The notes: generated by a model not told the origin, from the sequence alone. A stretch of 64,000 nt of DNA from PoT sp049331405 (GCF_049331405.1 NZ_CP186274.1:9238001-9302000), one strand, 5' to 3'. Counted from the first letter of the stretch, positions 9,526 to 17,686 are shown. Numbers and translations: made by a program.

Positions 9526-9854
9526 GCCTGTCGGCTTGAAAATGCCCGCTTGGCGGCCATGGGATCATCGGCCGAGTTCGAGCGGTGCAAACGCCCGAGG
9601 TCTTGTCAGGGATTCGCCTGCCCGGCCCGCTGCCGTCGGTTCCTTCCCACTGCCCCCCGCCGTTGTCCTTCTGCCTGCCATTCGGCCTCCGGCTAACGCA
9701 CTTCAGCGGTGTAGGCTTTCAACACGCATATGCCCTTGCGCGCCTGGACGAGTCATGCACGGGCAGTCTGCCCCTGTCGCAAAGGAGCGGGACGTAACTC
9801 TCGGGAAGCCGCTCGCTCACTGCGAATGATGATCGAACCAGCCGGGTAGGGGGA
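9526..9854. other. Intergenic region, no gene seen
   Basis: The short open frames here have no coherent protein features. The region separates the convergent relaxase operon and the minus-strand gene ending at 9855. Confidence 0.5.
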
Positions 9855-11054
9855 TCAGGGGGAAGCGGGAGGTCCATCCTCGACCTCGGATGGTCTTTCG
9901 CCCGCTTCGGCAAGACGGCGCGAAAGATAGCCGTCCTTATGTTCGATCAGGTAGCGGTCATGATCGGCAATTTGGGCGTCGACGCAATCGACTGCCTCGT
10001 CAAGCGTCATGCCTGGCGGCAGATCAGAGACGATGGTCCCTCCATTTCGGGCGGCCATCAGGATATCACGGCACGCCATGAGGTCTGCGTACTCCTGGAT
10101 GGCGCGGACAACCTCAATCTGCCTCATCTCTCGATCTTTGCGCTCCACCGCCTGACGCAAGCCTTCGCCGACAACAAGGCCTTCATTCGCCAACGCGTCC
10201 TGAATCCGCCCCATAAGCTGGTTGGCGTCCGCCGCATCGATGCCACGCTCCCGCGCCAGTGCGTCGATATCGGCTGCGGGACGGTCACGAAGAAAGGCTT
10301 CGAACAGGAAGTACAGCCCATCCCGCAACGGTACCGGGGACACCTCAAAGGGAGATCCTGAAAGCAGCGAGCAGTGCCACCCGCATTTACGGCATCGATC
10401 GCTGCCTCCTCCCGGTCGGTCGGCCCACCGATCATCGTTCAAGGTGCCACAGCGGGTGCAGGGGCGGCCGTCGCGCCAGCGCGCGAACCTGATGAGGCTC
10501 TCCGCCGCCCCATCCTCACCGAAGATACGGCGTAGGCTCTCCGCTTCCATGTTCGTCAACATTGCCATCACGTCCAGCCAAGGGAACGATCTCCCCGAAT
10601 CCGTCGCCTCGCCGGGGTCTGACACTGTTCCCGGCCGATCTGCGAGTCCGCGGTGATATCCGTCGAATGGATCGGCAGAGACGAATCCCTGGTCGGCCAG
10701 GAGATCGAATAGGCCGAGGACTGGCCTTAAATATTGATGAGCGCTTTGCGGTTCTAGTCGCCCGGATATCTCGCTGACATAGGTCAGTATGTCGGATCTG
10801 GAGAGGACTGCGAGCGTGAGCTTGCGGGCTTCGGCCCAACGGAAGAAACGTGAAATCAGCGCGTGGTAATTCTTTCGTGTCTTGGGTGCATACTTCCTCA
10901 GGTACGCCTGATAGTGACCGACGGCCTCCTCGCCCGCCGCGCGAATCAATCCCGGGGCATCGTCCGCGGCCTCTGTTGCTGTCTTATCAGCGTGGAGTGC
11001 GGCCTTGTCGATCTCGCCACCGAGGGCGTCAGAATCTCTAGAAGTATTTTCCAT
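9855..11054 (-). CDS. Recombinase core-binding domain fused to IS1595-type zinc ribbon, no catalytic domain
   Basis: A 399-residue protein of unusual architecture. Residues about 43-128 resemble the SAM-like core-binding domain of tyrosine recombinases (AYLRKYAPKTRKNYHALISRF). Residues about 165-290 match the N-terminus of IS1595-family transposases: an IFGEDGAAESLIRFARW helix, a zinc ribbon with C199, C202, C221 and C224, then LSGSPFEVSPVPLRDGLYF and a helix-turn-helix-like segment. Neither the recombinase RKHRY residues nor an IS1595 DDE domain is present. The last 110 residues are charged and helical. Two DNA-binding modules without chemistry suggest a regulator or targeting subunit. No clear ribosome site precedes the ATG at 11054, where AT-rich promoter-like DNA lies directly upstream. 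Confidence 0.7.
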   Translation of the reverse strand: MENTSRDSDALGGEIDKAALHADKTATEAADDAPGLIRAAGEEAVGHYQAYLRKYAPKTRKNYHALISRFFRWAEARKLTLAVLSRSDILTYVSEISGRLEPQSAHQYLRPVLGLFDLLADQGFVSADPFDGYHRGLADRPGTVSDPGEATDSGRSFPWLDVMAMLTNMEAESLRRIFGEDGAAESLIRFARWRDGRPCTRCGTLNDDRWADRPGGGSDRCRKCGWHCSLLSGSPFEVSPVPLRDGLYFLFEAFLRDRPAADIDALARERGIDAADANQLMGRIQDALANEGLVVGEGLRQAVERKDREMRQIEVVRAIQEYADLMACRDILMAARNGGTIVSDLPPGMTLDEAVDCVDAQIADHDRYLIEHKDGYLSRRLAEAGERPSEVEDGPPASP

Positions 11055-11063
11055 TCATGAATA

Positions 11064-11276
11064 CTATTTAAAATAATTGGAGTTGGCAACGGTTATCGGA
11101 TGCCCTCGACCGCTTAAACAGCGGATCCTCGCCGCATCCGGCATCCGCGGGCAGGCACGCTCGCGGGTTGGCATCGCCCCCTCCTGAAGCGGGTCGGGCG
11201 CGTCCTCGTCACGGTGGATGGCGATGCGGCAGGTCCGGCCCTCCCGCTCGACGGTGGTGATTTCGATGGCTTCCAC
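11064..11276 (-). pseudogene. Truncated plasmid-type small gene (probable remnant)
   Basis: Starting at a GTG (11276) behind AGGAGGG, the frame begins EAIEITTVEREGRTCRIAIH and RDEDAPDP, then loses coding character. That opening resembles, from memory, small plasmid proteins that continue well past the DEDAPDP motif, so this looks like the 5' end of a gene cut off at the junction with the 9855-11054 gene. It would be the last member of the minus-strand operon. No function can be assigned. Confidence 0.35.
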
Positions 11277-11286
11277 GTTTCCCTCC

Positions 11287-11880
11287 TCACGCTTCATCGG
11301 TCTCTGGTGCGTCGCCGAATAAGCAGATGGCGGCGTCCTCAAGCGTATCCCAGGTGATGCCCAGGCTGGCATCGAGCCGCTCTTCGACGGCGGCAAGCAC
11401 CCGCCAAGCCTGTTCGCCGTCCAGGTCGGGGCGGATAGTCTGTACGTCTTCGACGCTCCACACGGCGGCGATCTGCCCGCGCCGCGCGAGCCAGGTCCGT
11501 ACGTCAAACTCGGCCGGTTCCGGATGCGGATCCGCTCCCTCGGGATCGTCGAGGGCGGATATGGATCGCTCGAAGGTCTGCCACGCCCGCCCGGCTTCGG
11601 CGTCGGCATCCGGGCAATCCATGAGAGACTCCGGACAGTGAGCCTCGCCCTCGGCATGAACGATCACGCCCTCGAGGGCGGCCAGCAGCTTCGGGGCGGC
11701 GAGGATCAGCCGCATGGCGGCGAGCGTTGGCGGCACCGGCTCGTCGCCCCCCGGCATCCAGAAAGGGCGGCTGCGCAAGAGCTCGTCGCCGCCCGCGTCC
11801 AGGATGACGGCGACATCCTCGGTGCCGTCGCGCTCGATTCGCATGTTCCAGGGAGTGTTGAACTTTTCTCGTGTTTTCAT
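11287..11880 (-). CDS. Hypothetical plasmid protein, 197 residues
   Basis: Acidic soluble protein of unknown function. The N-terminal part (WNMRIERDGTEDVAVILDAGGDE) leads to an alanine-rich helix, APKLLAALEGVI. The C-terminal part holds VRTWLARRGQIAAVWSVEDV and a helical segment ending in ITWDTLEDAAICLFG. The gene is the fifth of a minus-strand run sharing one leader; AGGAAGG lies about 9 bases before the ATG at 11880. Its counterpart is missing from the second copy of this operon at 20-23.5 kb. Confidence 0.65.
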   Translation of the reverse strand: MKTREKFNTPWNMRIERDGTEDVAVILDAGGDELLRSRPFWMPGGDEPVPPTLAAMRLILAAPKLLAALEGVIVHAEGEAHCPESLMDCPDADAEAGRAWQTFERSISALDDPEGADPHPEPAEFDVRTWLARRGQIAAVWSVEDVQTIRPDLDGEQAWRVLAAVEERLDASLGITWDTLEDAAICLFGDAPETDEA

Positions 11881-11908
11881 GGCTAGATTCCTTCCTGTGC
11901 GGGGTGAG

Positions 11909-12493
11909 TTACTGAGCGGGCGGCAATTCGCAGGGGTGATGCCCCTGCGTCACCAGGAGCACCGCCAGATCCTCCGGCTCGATCCGCTCGCCATCCTTCG
12001 CCGCGGCGGCGTCACGCCGGGCGAGGGCGATGGCCTCGACGGGGCCCGGGGCCTCCACGAAGGCGTAGTAGGTGTCCGCGCCCGTTTCGTTGGCGTAGTC
12101 GGGGTAGAGCAGCAGGACGGAGTAGGATTCGTCCTCCCAGGGCGGGCTGACGCCCGCAGCCCTTGCGATGGCGTCTTCGCAGGCCCTGGCCGCCTCGGCG
12201 AGATCGCCACGCTCCCATCGCTCGACGACCATCCGGCAGGCCGCGAGCAATGCCGGGCCGGCCTTGCGCAGCCCCTCCGGCCCGAAATCGAAGACGCGGG
12301 AATGCTCGTGATGCTCGTCTCCGACCAGGTCCACCAGGGCGGCGAGATCCTCCCCGTCGCAGTCGGCGATGTCATCGGCGGCGTCCGTCGATCTGTCCCG
12401 GGCGATGAGGGCCGCGGCCTCGGGGGATTCGGCCTCGATCCCTTCAAAAGTGAGCCGCATCTCGCGGTAAACATGCACAATGTATCCGGCCAT
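11909..12493 (-). CDS. Plasmid-type protein, 'FEGIEA' family, long form
   Basis: 194 residues, paralogous to the proteins at 235-615 and 20090-20872. It has the N-terminal block VHVYREMRLTFEGIEAESP, the central ADDIADCDGEDLAALVD and DFGPEGLRKAGPALLAA, and the C-terminal block YSVLLLYPDYAN with GADTYYAFVEAP. The C-terminal block suggests a small separate alpha/beta domain. The ATG at 12493, not the long upstream frame, is the start: GAGGAGA precedes it and homology to the paralogs begins there. It lies 11 bases downstream of the 62-residue gene. Function is unknown. Confidence 0.75.
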   Translation of the reverse strand: MAGYIVHVYREMRLTFEGIEAESPEAAALIARDRSTDAADDIADCDGEDLAALVDLVGDEHHEHSRVFDFGPEGLRKAGPALLAACRMVVERWERGDLAEAARACEDAIARAAGVSPPWEDESYSVLLLYPDYANETGADTYYAFVEAPGPVEAIALARRDAAAAKDGERIEPEDLAVLLVTQGHHPCELPPAQ

Positions 12494-12504
12494 GGCGCGT
12501 CTCC

Positions 12505-12693
12505 TCACGGTTCGATGCGGATGGCCTGCGCGAGGCCTGCAACCCGCTCGGCATAGTCCCACGCCTCGGCATAATCGCCGAAGCTGGCGAGCGAGGCGCC
12601 CGGGGCATCCATCGACTCCCCGGAGCCGGTCCGCTCGTCGTACCGCTCGATCTCGAGCCAAACCTTGTAGGTGATGTGCCGTTGCTTCTTCAT
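12505..12693 (-). CDS. Small hypothetical protein, 62 residues
   Basis: Starts MKKQRHITYKVWLEIERYDE and ends YAERVAGLAQAIRIEP; it looks like one beta hairpin followed by an amphipathic helix. AAGGAGA sits about 6 bases before the ATG. It is placed between the FWIITE-family gene and the FEGIEA-family gene in the operon. The second operon copy has the ParB gene at this position. Function is unknown. Confidence 0.65.
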   Translation of the reverse strand: MKKQRHITYKVWLEIERYDERTGSGESMDAPGASLASFGDYAEAWDYAERVAGLAQAIRIEP

Positions 12694-12741
12694 GATAGTC
12701 TCCTTCGGTTGATGGACGGGCATCATCGCCCGCCCGGTAGG

Positions 12742-13032
12742 TTAATAGTCGAGCGGCAGCAGGACGGTCGTCACCGACCGGTCCCATTCGGTGATGATCC
12801 AGAACCGCTCGTCGCCCGAGCGGTAGACCGACAGCAGACGCGAGCCGTCCCTCAGGGACAGGTCGTTGAGCTCGTGGTCTTCCTCGCAGACCTCGCCCCA
12901 GTCGCCCCGGGCGTGGCGGCCCAGGCCCTGCCGGACGTCCACCGGGTCGAGCCGGGCATGGGCATTGGCGGTGATGACGACCTCGCCGAGGGGGAATAAG
13001 GCGCGGGTTAATTCGATGACAATGGGTCGCAT
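12742..13032 (-). CDS. Hypothetical plasmid protein, 'FWIITE-DRSVTTVL' family, copy 1
   Basis: 96 residues. Conserved blocks are LVITANAxxxLDP near the N-terminus, GRHARGDWGEVCEEDHELN in the middle, LLSVYRSG, and FWIITEWDRSVTTVLLP at the C-terminus. The protein at 22872-23162 is a close paralog and preserves these blocks. The ATG at 13032 was chosen because both paralogs begin there, behind a shared GTAGAAAGC sequence. Proteins with this pattern are common on plasmids but have no assigned role that I know. Confidence 0.7.
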   Translation of the reverse strand: MRPIVIELTRALFPLGEVVITANAHARLDPVDVRQGLGRHARGDWGEVCEEDHELNDLSLRDGSRLLSVYRSGDERFWIITEWDRSVTTVLLPLDY

Positions 13033-13094
13033 TTCAGAGCTTTCTACATAGGGTTGATCCGAGAGGCGGGCGGGCCGAAGCCCGCCCGAGGGCT

Positions 13095-13367
13095 TCACTC
13101 ATCGCCGCTGTTGGCCTCCTCGCGGGCCTTGCGCGACTTCGCGTCGGCCTGCATCTGCTTGGCGATCCAGCTGTGGGCCTGATCGAGGAGCTTGGACACC
13201 GAGAGGATGTCGTCGTATCCGAAGCTGTCGGTCTCCCTCCAGGTATCGTCGCCCTTCTTGTAGGAGCGGCCGGGGTTGACCGAGTACCAGACGCCCTTCT
13301 CGCTGCTGTTGCGCCAGATCGTGACCGAGAGGTTGCCGAAGCGGATCTTGTGTGCCGGTGATGCCAT
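13095..13367 (-). CDS. Hypothetical plasmid protein, 'KIRFGNLSVTIW' family, copy 1
   Basis: 90 residues, the first gene of the minus-strand operon. It starts ASPAHKIRFGNLSVTIWRNS and continues EKGVWYSVNPGRSYKKGDD, SFGYDDILSVSKLLDQAHSW and a charged helical tail. The beta-rich N-terminus with spaced basic and aromatic residues suggests nucleic-acid binding, but that is inference. The copy at 23227-23499 differs at only a modest number of positions. A structured leader conserved between both operons lies directly upstream (13390-13596). Confidence 0.75.
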   Translation of the reverse strand: MASPAHKIRFGNLSVTIWRNSSEKGVWYSVNPGRSYKKGDDTWRETDSFGYDDILSVSKLLDQAHSWIAKQMQADAKSRKAREEANSGDE

Positions 13368-13389
13368 AACTTATTTCCTTTCCTTGAAT

Positions 13390-13596
13390 TTCAGCCCGAC
13401 CATCGGGCCTTACGGGAGCGACCAATCGGCCGCAAAGACGGGCATAGCCCATCGGCCCCATCGCGGGGCCGGTGCCCGGTGCAACCGGAAAAACGGAAGG
13501 TTCACACCTCGGGCAAACAGCGTTTGTGAAAGCCGTTTTTCCGGTTGCGGCGGGCGGATGCGGCTGTAGGTTCGCGGGAGTCAGGCCGTGGGCGGG
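13390..13596 (-). promoter_or_regulatory. Structured operon leader, copy 1
   Basis: Non-coding segment upstream of the operon starting at 13367, closely matched by 23522-23730. It contains four hairpins: GCCCGA-cca-TCGGGC (13394-13408); a short GGGC/GCCC stem (13440-13450); CGGCCCC/GGGGCCG (13453-13471); and a long stem with perfect 16-bp arms (13481-13496 and 13533-13548) whose inner flanks TTCACA/TGTGAA can also pair. In the third hairpin several base pairs differ between the copies while pairing is kept. This may be an RNA leader, an operator or a replication/partition site. Confidence 0.7.
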
Positions 13597-13604
13597 CTGG
13601 ATTC

Positions 13605-14098
13605 AAGCCGGAAAGGAGCCCTCGGCAATCGCCGGCCCCTGGAAGCAAATGGGGCGATCGGTTCAGGATCGGAGGAGCACAATTCAAGGGTGGCCGCACT
13701 CAGGGCCAGCGGTTCCGATCTCGGTCGGCGTGCAGGAAATCGGATGGCACCGCGGCCGGACGAACATGACATCGACATGCACAAAGCGGATTCATGGTAG
13801 GGCAGGGCATGGAAGCGAACCGTTGCCAGGATAGGCTGAACGGCTTTCTATCGCCTCAGTGCGCGAGATGCCCAAGGCCCTGGCCTCCACTGTCACGTTC
13901 GCCCCATCCCGGCAACTCCGTCCGCACAATACGCCCCCGGACGTCAATAAGGGGATGCCTGGCGGCGTCGACGGGGGTTGCGTCATGCTCCTGAGCGAAG
14001 AGGGGGATGACGTTGCGACGCAGGCTCGCAGGCAAATTTCCCGCGTCGATCGAAGCAAAAAGCACCAGTACAGCTCCACGCACGATGAGCCTACTGCC
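13605..14098. other. Intergenic region, no gene seen
   Basis: Short overlapping frames on both strands have no recognisable protein character. It lies between the operon leader and a deleted IS630-type transposase. Confidence 0.45.
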
Positions 14099-14692
14099 TC
14101 ACCCGGTTTGAGTTGCTGGGTATAGGTGTCGGAGTTTGATGCGGGCGTCGGCGGTGGTGAATCGCCAATCGACGCCGATGCGCCGCTCGTTGCGGTCTTC
14201 CTCCCAGGCGGCGACTTCGCGCTCCAGTTCCTCACGCGATTCGATCCGGCGGTCGAGACATTGGCGGGAGAGGACCGCCAGCTCGATCTCGGCCACATTC
14301 AGCCACGAGCCGTGCTTCGGCGTGTGGTGGATCTCCAGCCGCTCGGCGATCGCCCGGGCCCGCTCCGGCGGGAACGCCTCGTAGAGGCTGGCGACCTTGT
14401 GGGTGTTGAGGTTGTCCATCACGAGCACGACCTTCTCCGCCTCCTCGTGGACCTCCTCCACCTCCAACCCCTGCTCGACGAACCGCTTGCGGGCCCTCTC
14501 GACGGTCGCGACGTCGACGTCGAACGCCTCGGCGATCGACTCGTCGAGCCATCCGGGCCCGCCCTCGGCCTGGTCGGCCTTCAGCAGGATGCGGGCGTGG
14601 GCCTGCGCCAAGGCCGACGCCTTGCCGGCCCGGATCAAATCCGCCAGCGTTTCCCTCTCCTCGGGCGTCAGCGTCACGCGATACTTCTTCAT
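14099..14692 (-). pseudogene. IS630-family transposase with internal in-frame deletion
   Basis: 197 residues, roughly half the family length. The N-terminal helix-turn-helix part (PEERETLADLIRAGKASA, ESIAEAFDVDVATVERARKRF) runs straight into the C-terminal half with VVLVMDNLNTHK and HTPKHGSWLNVAEIEL. The second Asp and the Glu of the DDE triad are present, but the region that carries the first Asp is missing; the junction is near GLE-VEEVHEEAEK. The frame is intact across the deletion. AGGAGGG precedes the ATG. It cannot be active, though it still encodes a DNA-binding domain. Confidence 0.8.
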
Positions 14693-14762
14693 GGCGGCAC
14701 CCTCCTGGGCCGTCCATCAGAAACCATCCCCGATCACACCGCAAGACGAGCCGGGCGGACCA

Positions 14763-15374
14763 CTACGGCCTGAAACGCTGCTCGCCAGGACGGGGAGAGC
14801 CCCGAGAAACGTCGATGGGTGCTATCGTTGCAAGGAGCGACATCGCAGTCTTGCTGATCGTTGCAAGATCTGCCTTCTCATCTGCCTCGATCCATTGTTC
14901 ATACGCAGTAATGAATATTTGAAGCCCAATGCGAGCGGCGAGTAGCGCCACATCCGCGTCAACTCCGCGTTGCCGGAGGGCGTCGGTGAACCCGACCGCA
15001 ATGCTGCGTTGCTTGATCAAATCACGCTCCAATAATTCTGGATTCGCTGCAATCACTGCATGCCGTTGGCGATGGAAGTCCCGTGATCCCAGGCTTTCCC
15101 AATCGAATTCCGCCAAAACCCCGATGACTACCTGGAGCGGCCACACAACGTCGGGCGCCTGGAGAATTCTCTCGACGAGCGCCACGCACAGGTCGTCTGA
15201 CCCATCAAACAGAACCTCGCGCTTATCCTCGAAGTGCCGGAAGAAAGTGCGTTCCGTCACCCCGGCCAGAGCCGCGATCTCGGTAGCTGTGGTCTGGCCA
15301 TAGCCGCGCTCACGGAACAACTTTAGGCTCGCCTGTTGCAGGCTGCCGTGCACTTTTGCGCCGTTTCGAGGCAT
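14763..15374 (-). CDS. TetR-family transcriptional regulator
   Basis: 203 residues with an N-terminal TetR helix-turn-helix (residues about 10-55: TATEIAALAGVTERTFFRHF) and a helical ligand-binding domain. It is divergent from the oxidoreductase at 15473, and the spacer holds an 11-bp inverted repeat (15394-15404 / 15418-15428), so it most likely represses that gene and itself until an effector binds. The ATG at 15374 fits the family N-terminus; the longer reading from 15461 would run through the operator. The effector is unknown. Confidence 0.85.
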   Translation of the reverse strand: MPRNGAKVHGSLQQASLKLFRERGYGQTTATEIAALAGVTERTFFRHFEDKREVLFDGSDDLCVALVERILQAPDVVWPLQVVIGVLAEFDWESLGSRDFHRQRHAVIAANPELLERDLIKQRSIAVGFTDALRQRGVDADVALLAARIGLQIFITAYEQWIEADEKADLATISKTAMSLLATIAPIDVSRGSPRPGEQRFRP

Positions 15375-15389
15375 AGACGAACCCCCGTA

Positions 15390-15428
15390 TTGACAGTCAC
15401 TGACGTTTAAGCGTAGAGTCAGTGACTG
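15390..15428. promoter_or_regulatory. Divergent promoter/operator with 11-bp inverted repeat
   Basis: CAGTCACTGAC (15394-15404) and GTCAGTGACTG (15418-15428) are perfect inverted arms separated by 13 bases. On the plus strand TTGACA (15390-15395) overlaps the left arm, and TAGAGT 18 bases downstream overlaps the right arm, so a dimeric regulator bound here would cover both promoter boxes. The adjacent TetR gene is the obvious candidate. Confidence 0.65.
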
Positions 15429-15472
15429 ACATAATGTAGCCCACAACTCGAAACATGCCAAAGGGATTCGTC

Positions 15473-16408
15473 ATGAAACGCGTCCAATATCACCGTTACG
15501 GCGGATCGGAGGTTCTGAGCCTGGAGGAGTTTGCGCTCGCTGCACCCGGGCACGGGCAGATCCGCGTTCGGATCAAGGCGGCGGCCTACAACCCGCTGGA
15601 CCGGAAGATCCGTAAAGGCGAGATGAAGATGATAACGGGTCGAACGTTTCCGCGCGGACTTGGCCATGATTTCGCGGGCGTTGTCGAGGCGGTGGGCCCG
15701 AATGCGACTCGTTTCAAGATCGGTGACGAGGTGTTCGGTGCTACGGGCTTGAAGGAATCGGGCACGTTCGCCGAGGCTCTGGTCACCGAAGAAAAGACGG
15801 TCTTCTTCAAACCGAAGTCCCTCTCGTTCGAGGATGCCGCTGCCTTGCCCGTCGTGAGCATGACGGCCTGGAACGCGCTGATCGACAAGGCAAAGCTGCA
15901 ATCCGGCCAGCGGGTCTTCATCACGGGCTGTCTCGGCGGGGTCGGGCGTATTGCCGTGCAAATCGCTGCGATGCGCGGCGCGGAGGTCACCGGCAGTTGT
16001 AGCGCGTCCGGGCGTGAGGAAGCGATGACGCTGGGCGTGAGCGAGGTCGTCGACTATCGCGCTTTCGACATCGCTCCGCATCGAGATCGCTTCGACGTGG
16101 TGTTCGATACGGCGGGCGTGCTGTCGCTGAGCCAGTGCGGTGCGATGCTGAAACGCCGAGGCATGTCGCTGCACATCGTCCCAACGCCCGCCAAGATGAT
16201 CGGCTGCCTGCTCCCGTCGCGACATTACCTGATCTTCGGCAATCCGACGCCGGAATGCATGGCGGGCATCACCGAAGCGGCCGAGCAGGGCAAGCTCGTC
16301 CCGGCGATCGGCCGCATAGCGCCGTTGTTCGAGGCAATCTCGGCCGTCGTCGAGCTGGAGGCGACAGGCTTGCCCAAGGCCAAGCTGGTGATCGTTCCCA
16401 CGCGATGA
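15473..16408 (+). CDS. NAD(P)H-dependent quinone oxidoreductase-like protein (MDR superfamily)
   Basis: 311 residues of the zinc-free medium-chain dehydrogenase/reductase type. GroES-like domain: AAAYNPLDRKIRKGEM and GHDFAGVVEAVG. Rossmann domain: RVFITGCLGGVGRIAVQIAA for NAD(P) binding. Zinc-ligand cysteines of alcohol dehydrogenases are absent, pointing to quinone or enone reduction. The ATG at 15473 (MKRVQYHRYGG) has AAAGGGA 7 bases before it and matches the usual family start. It is controlled by the divergent TetR gene and is followed by a small membrane protein gene. Confidence 0.85.
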   Translation: MKRVQYHRYGGSEVLSLEEFALAAPGHGQIRVRIKAAAYNPLDRKIRKGEMKMITGRTFPRGLGHDFAGVVEAVGPNATRFKIGDEVFGATGLKESGTFAEALVTEEKTVFFKPKSLSFEDAAALPVVSMTAWNALIDKAKLQSGQRVFITGCLGGVGRIAVQIAAMRGAEVTGSCSASGREEAMTLGVSEVVDYRAFDIAPHRDRFDVVFDTAGVLSLSQCGAMLKRRGMSLHIVPTPAKMIGCLLPSRHYLIFGNPTPECMAGITEAAEQGKLVPAIGRIAPLFEAISAVVELEATGLPKAKLVIVPTR

Positions 16409-16455
16409 ATCCCGGGGAAGACGCCCTTTGAAAGATCAATCAGCGGAGGCTGGTG

Positions 16456-16827
16456 ATGCCCTTTAAAATGATGGCGATCGTAACAGCAATTGCCGGCAGT
16501 ATCCTCGGCCTTCGATTCATCTTCGCCGGGGCTTCGGTGCTCCATCAGTGGGGCGTCGAGGCGACCGAGGGCTCACTGGTCATTTGTCGCAGGATTGGCG
16601 CGATCTACCTCGGCCTCGCGATCTTGTTCTTTCTCGGACGAACGGCTCCCCCCTCGGACCTCCGCTCGGCGGTGTGTCTGGGTATTGGCGGAGCGATCGC
16701 GCTTCTCGCGTGCCTCGGACTCTTCGAGTTCTGGGCTGGACGAGTCGATTCCGGCATCATTGTCCCGGTGATCGTCGAGACGGTGCTCGCGGCAGGCTTC
16801 GTCTGGTCGTGGTGGGCCGGGCGATGA
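16456..16827 (+). CDS. Small membrane protein, four predicted helices
   Basis: 123 residues with four hydrophobic segments: TAIAGSILGLRFIFAGASVL, IYLGLAILFFL, SAVCLGIGGAIALLACLGLF and VIVETVLAAGFVWSWW. Topology resembles small DUF-type membrane proteins found beside oxidoreductases, but no precise family is recognised. GGAGG lies 7 bases before the ATG. The gene is 47 bases downstream of the quinone oxidoreductase and likely cotranscribed under the TetR-type regulator. Confidence 0.65.
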   Translation: MPFKMMAIVTAIAGSILGLRFIFAGASVLHQWGVEATEGSLVICRRIGAIYLGLAILFFLGRTAPPSDLRSAVCLGIGGAIALLACLGLFEFWAGRVDSGIIVPVIVETVLAAGFVWSWWAGR

Positions 16828-16852
16828 CGACACCGAGACCCCGATTAATAAA

Positions 16853-17686
16853 CTAATTAATACCCGTTGATGGACCATAGGAAAGTGCCCCGACGAGCCT
16901 CTGCGTCATGTATCGCGCCGGGGATGTGCCTAATGCCTTGCGAAACATGACCACGAAACTGCTGGCGTTTTCGTAGCCCAGGTCTGTCGCGACCGATTGA
17001 ACGGATGCACCCTGCGAGAGCCATTGAAGGGCCAGAATGATGTGGAGCTGCTGACGCCAGCGACCGAAGCTCATCCCGGTCTCTTTCAGCACGAGCCGGC
17101 TTAGGGTCCGCTCGCTGACCCCGACACGTGCGGCCCATTCGTGCACGGTGGCCCGGTCCGACGGATTGGCCGTCATCCCGTCCGCGACCATCCGGAGGGC
17201 ATTATGGGTAGGCATCGGCAGATGCAAATTCTCCACCGGTGCGGCGGCGAGTTCATCGAGCAACACCGTCACGAGGCGTGATTCGGCTCCGTCGGTGGGG
17301 TACAGGGCGGGAAACTCGGCACATCGGAGCAGGAGTTCCCGCAGCAGGCGCGAGACGGAGACGGTGCAGCAGGCGTTCGGCAGAGTAGGGGCCGAGGCCG
17401 GTTCGACGAACAAGCAGTAGACCTCGATGGTTCCGACACCTTTGACGCTGTGCCGTACGCCGCCGGGAATCCAGACGGCACACTGCGGCGGCACGATCCA
17501 CAAGCCCTGCGACACCGTGCACGTCAACACACCACGTGCCATGTACATAAGTTGTGCTTTTCGATGCTGGTGGTCGACCAGCTCCATCCCGCTCGGGCCG
17601 GTCACGATGCTCCCACCCGCAGCCATCACCGGACGAGGCACCGAATCCGGTTCAAATGGGCCGTCATGGCTCTTGTAGAACGGCAT
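16853..17686 (-). CDS. AraC-family transcriptional regulator
   Basis: 277 residues. The N-terminal cupin-like sensor domain contains VPPQCAVWIPGGVRHSV. The C-terminal AraC double helix-turn-helix spans roughly residues 175-265: VHEWAARVGVSERTLSRLV and then QSVATDLGYENASSFVVMF with FRKALGTSPARYM. It is divergent from the FAD monooxygenase at 17882 with a 195-base spacer, and probably regulates it. The start at 17686 (MPFYKSHDGP) gives the usual family length; the ribosome site there is weak. Confidence 0.85.
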   Translation of the reverse strand: MPFYKSHDGPFEPDSVPRPVMAAGGSIVTGPSGMELVDHQHRKAQLMYMARGVLTCTVSQGLWIVPPQCAVWIPGGVRHSVKGVGTIEVYCLFVEPASAPTLPNACCTVSVSRLLRELLLRCAEFPALYPTDGAESRLVTVLLDELAAAPVENLHLPMPTHNALRMVADGMTANPSDRATVHEWAARVGVSERTLSRLVLKETGMSFGRWRQQLHIILALQWLSQGASVQSVATDLGYENASSFVVMFRKALGTSPARYMTQRLVGALSYGPSTGIN

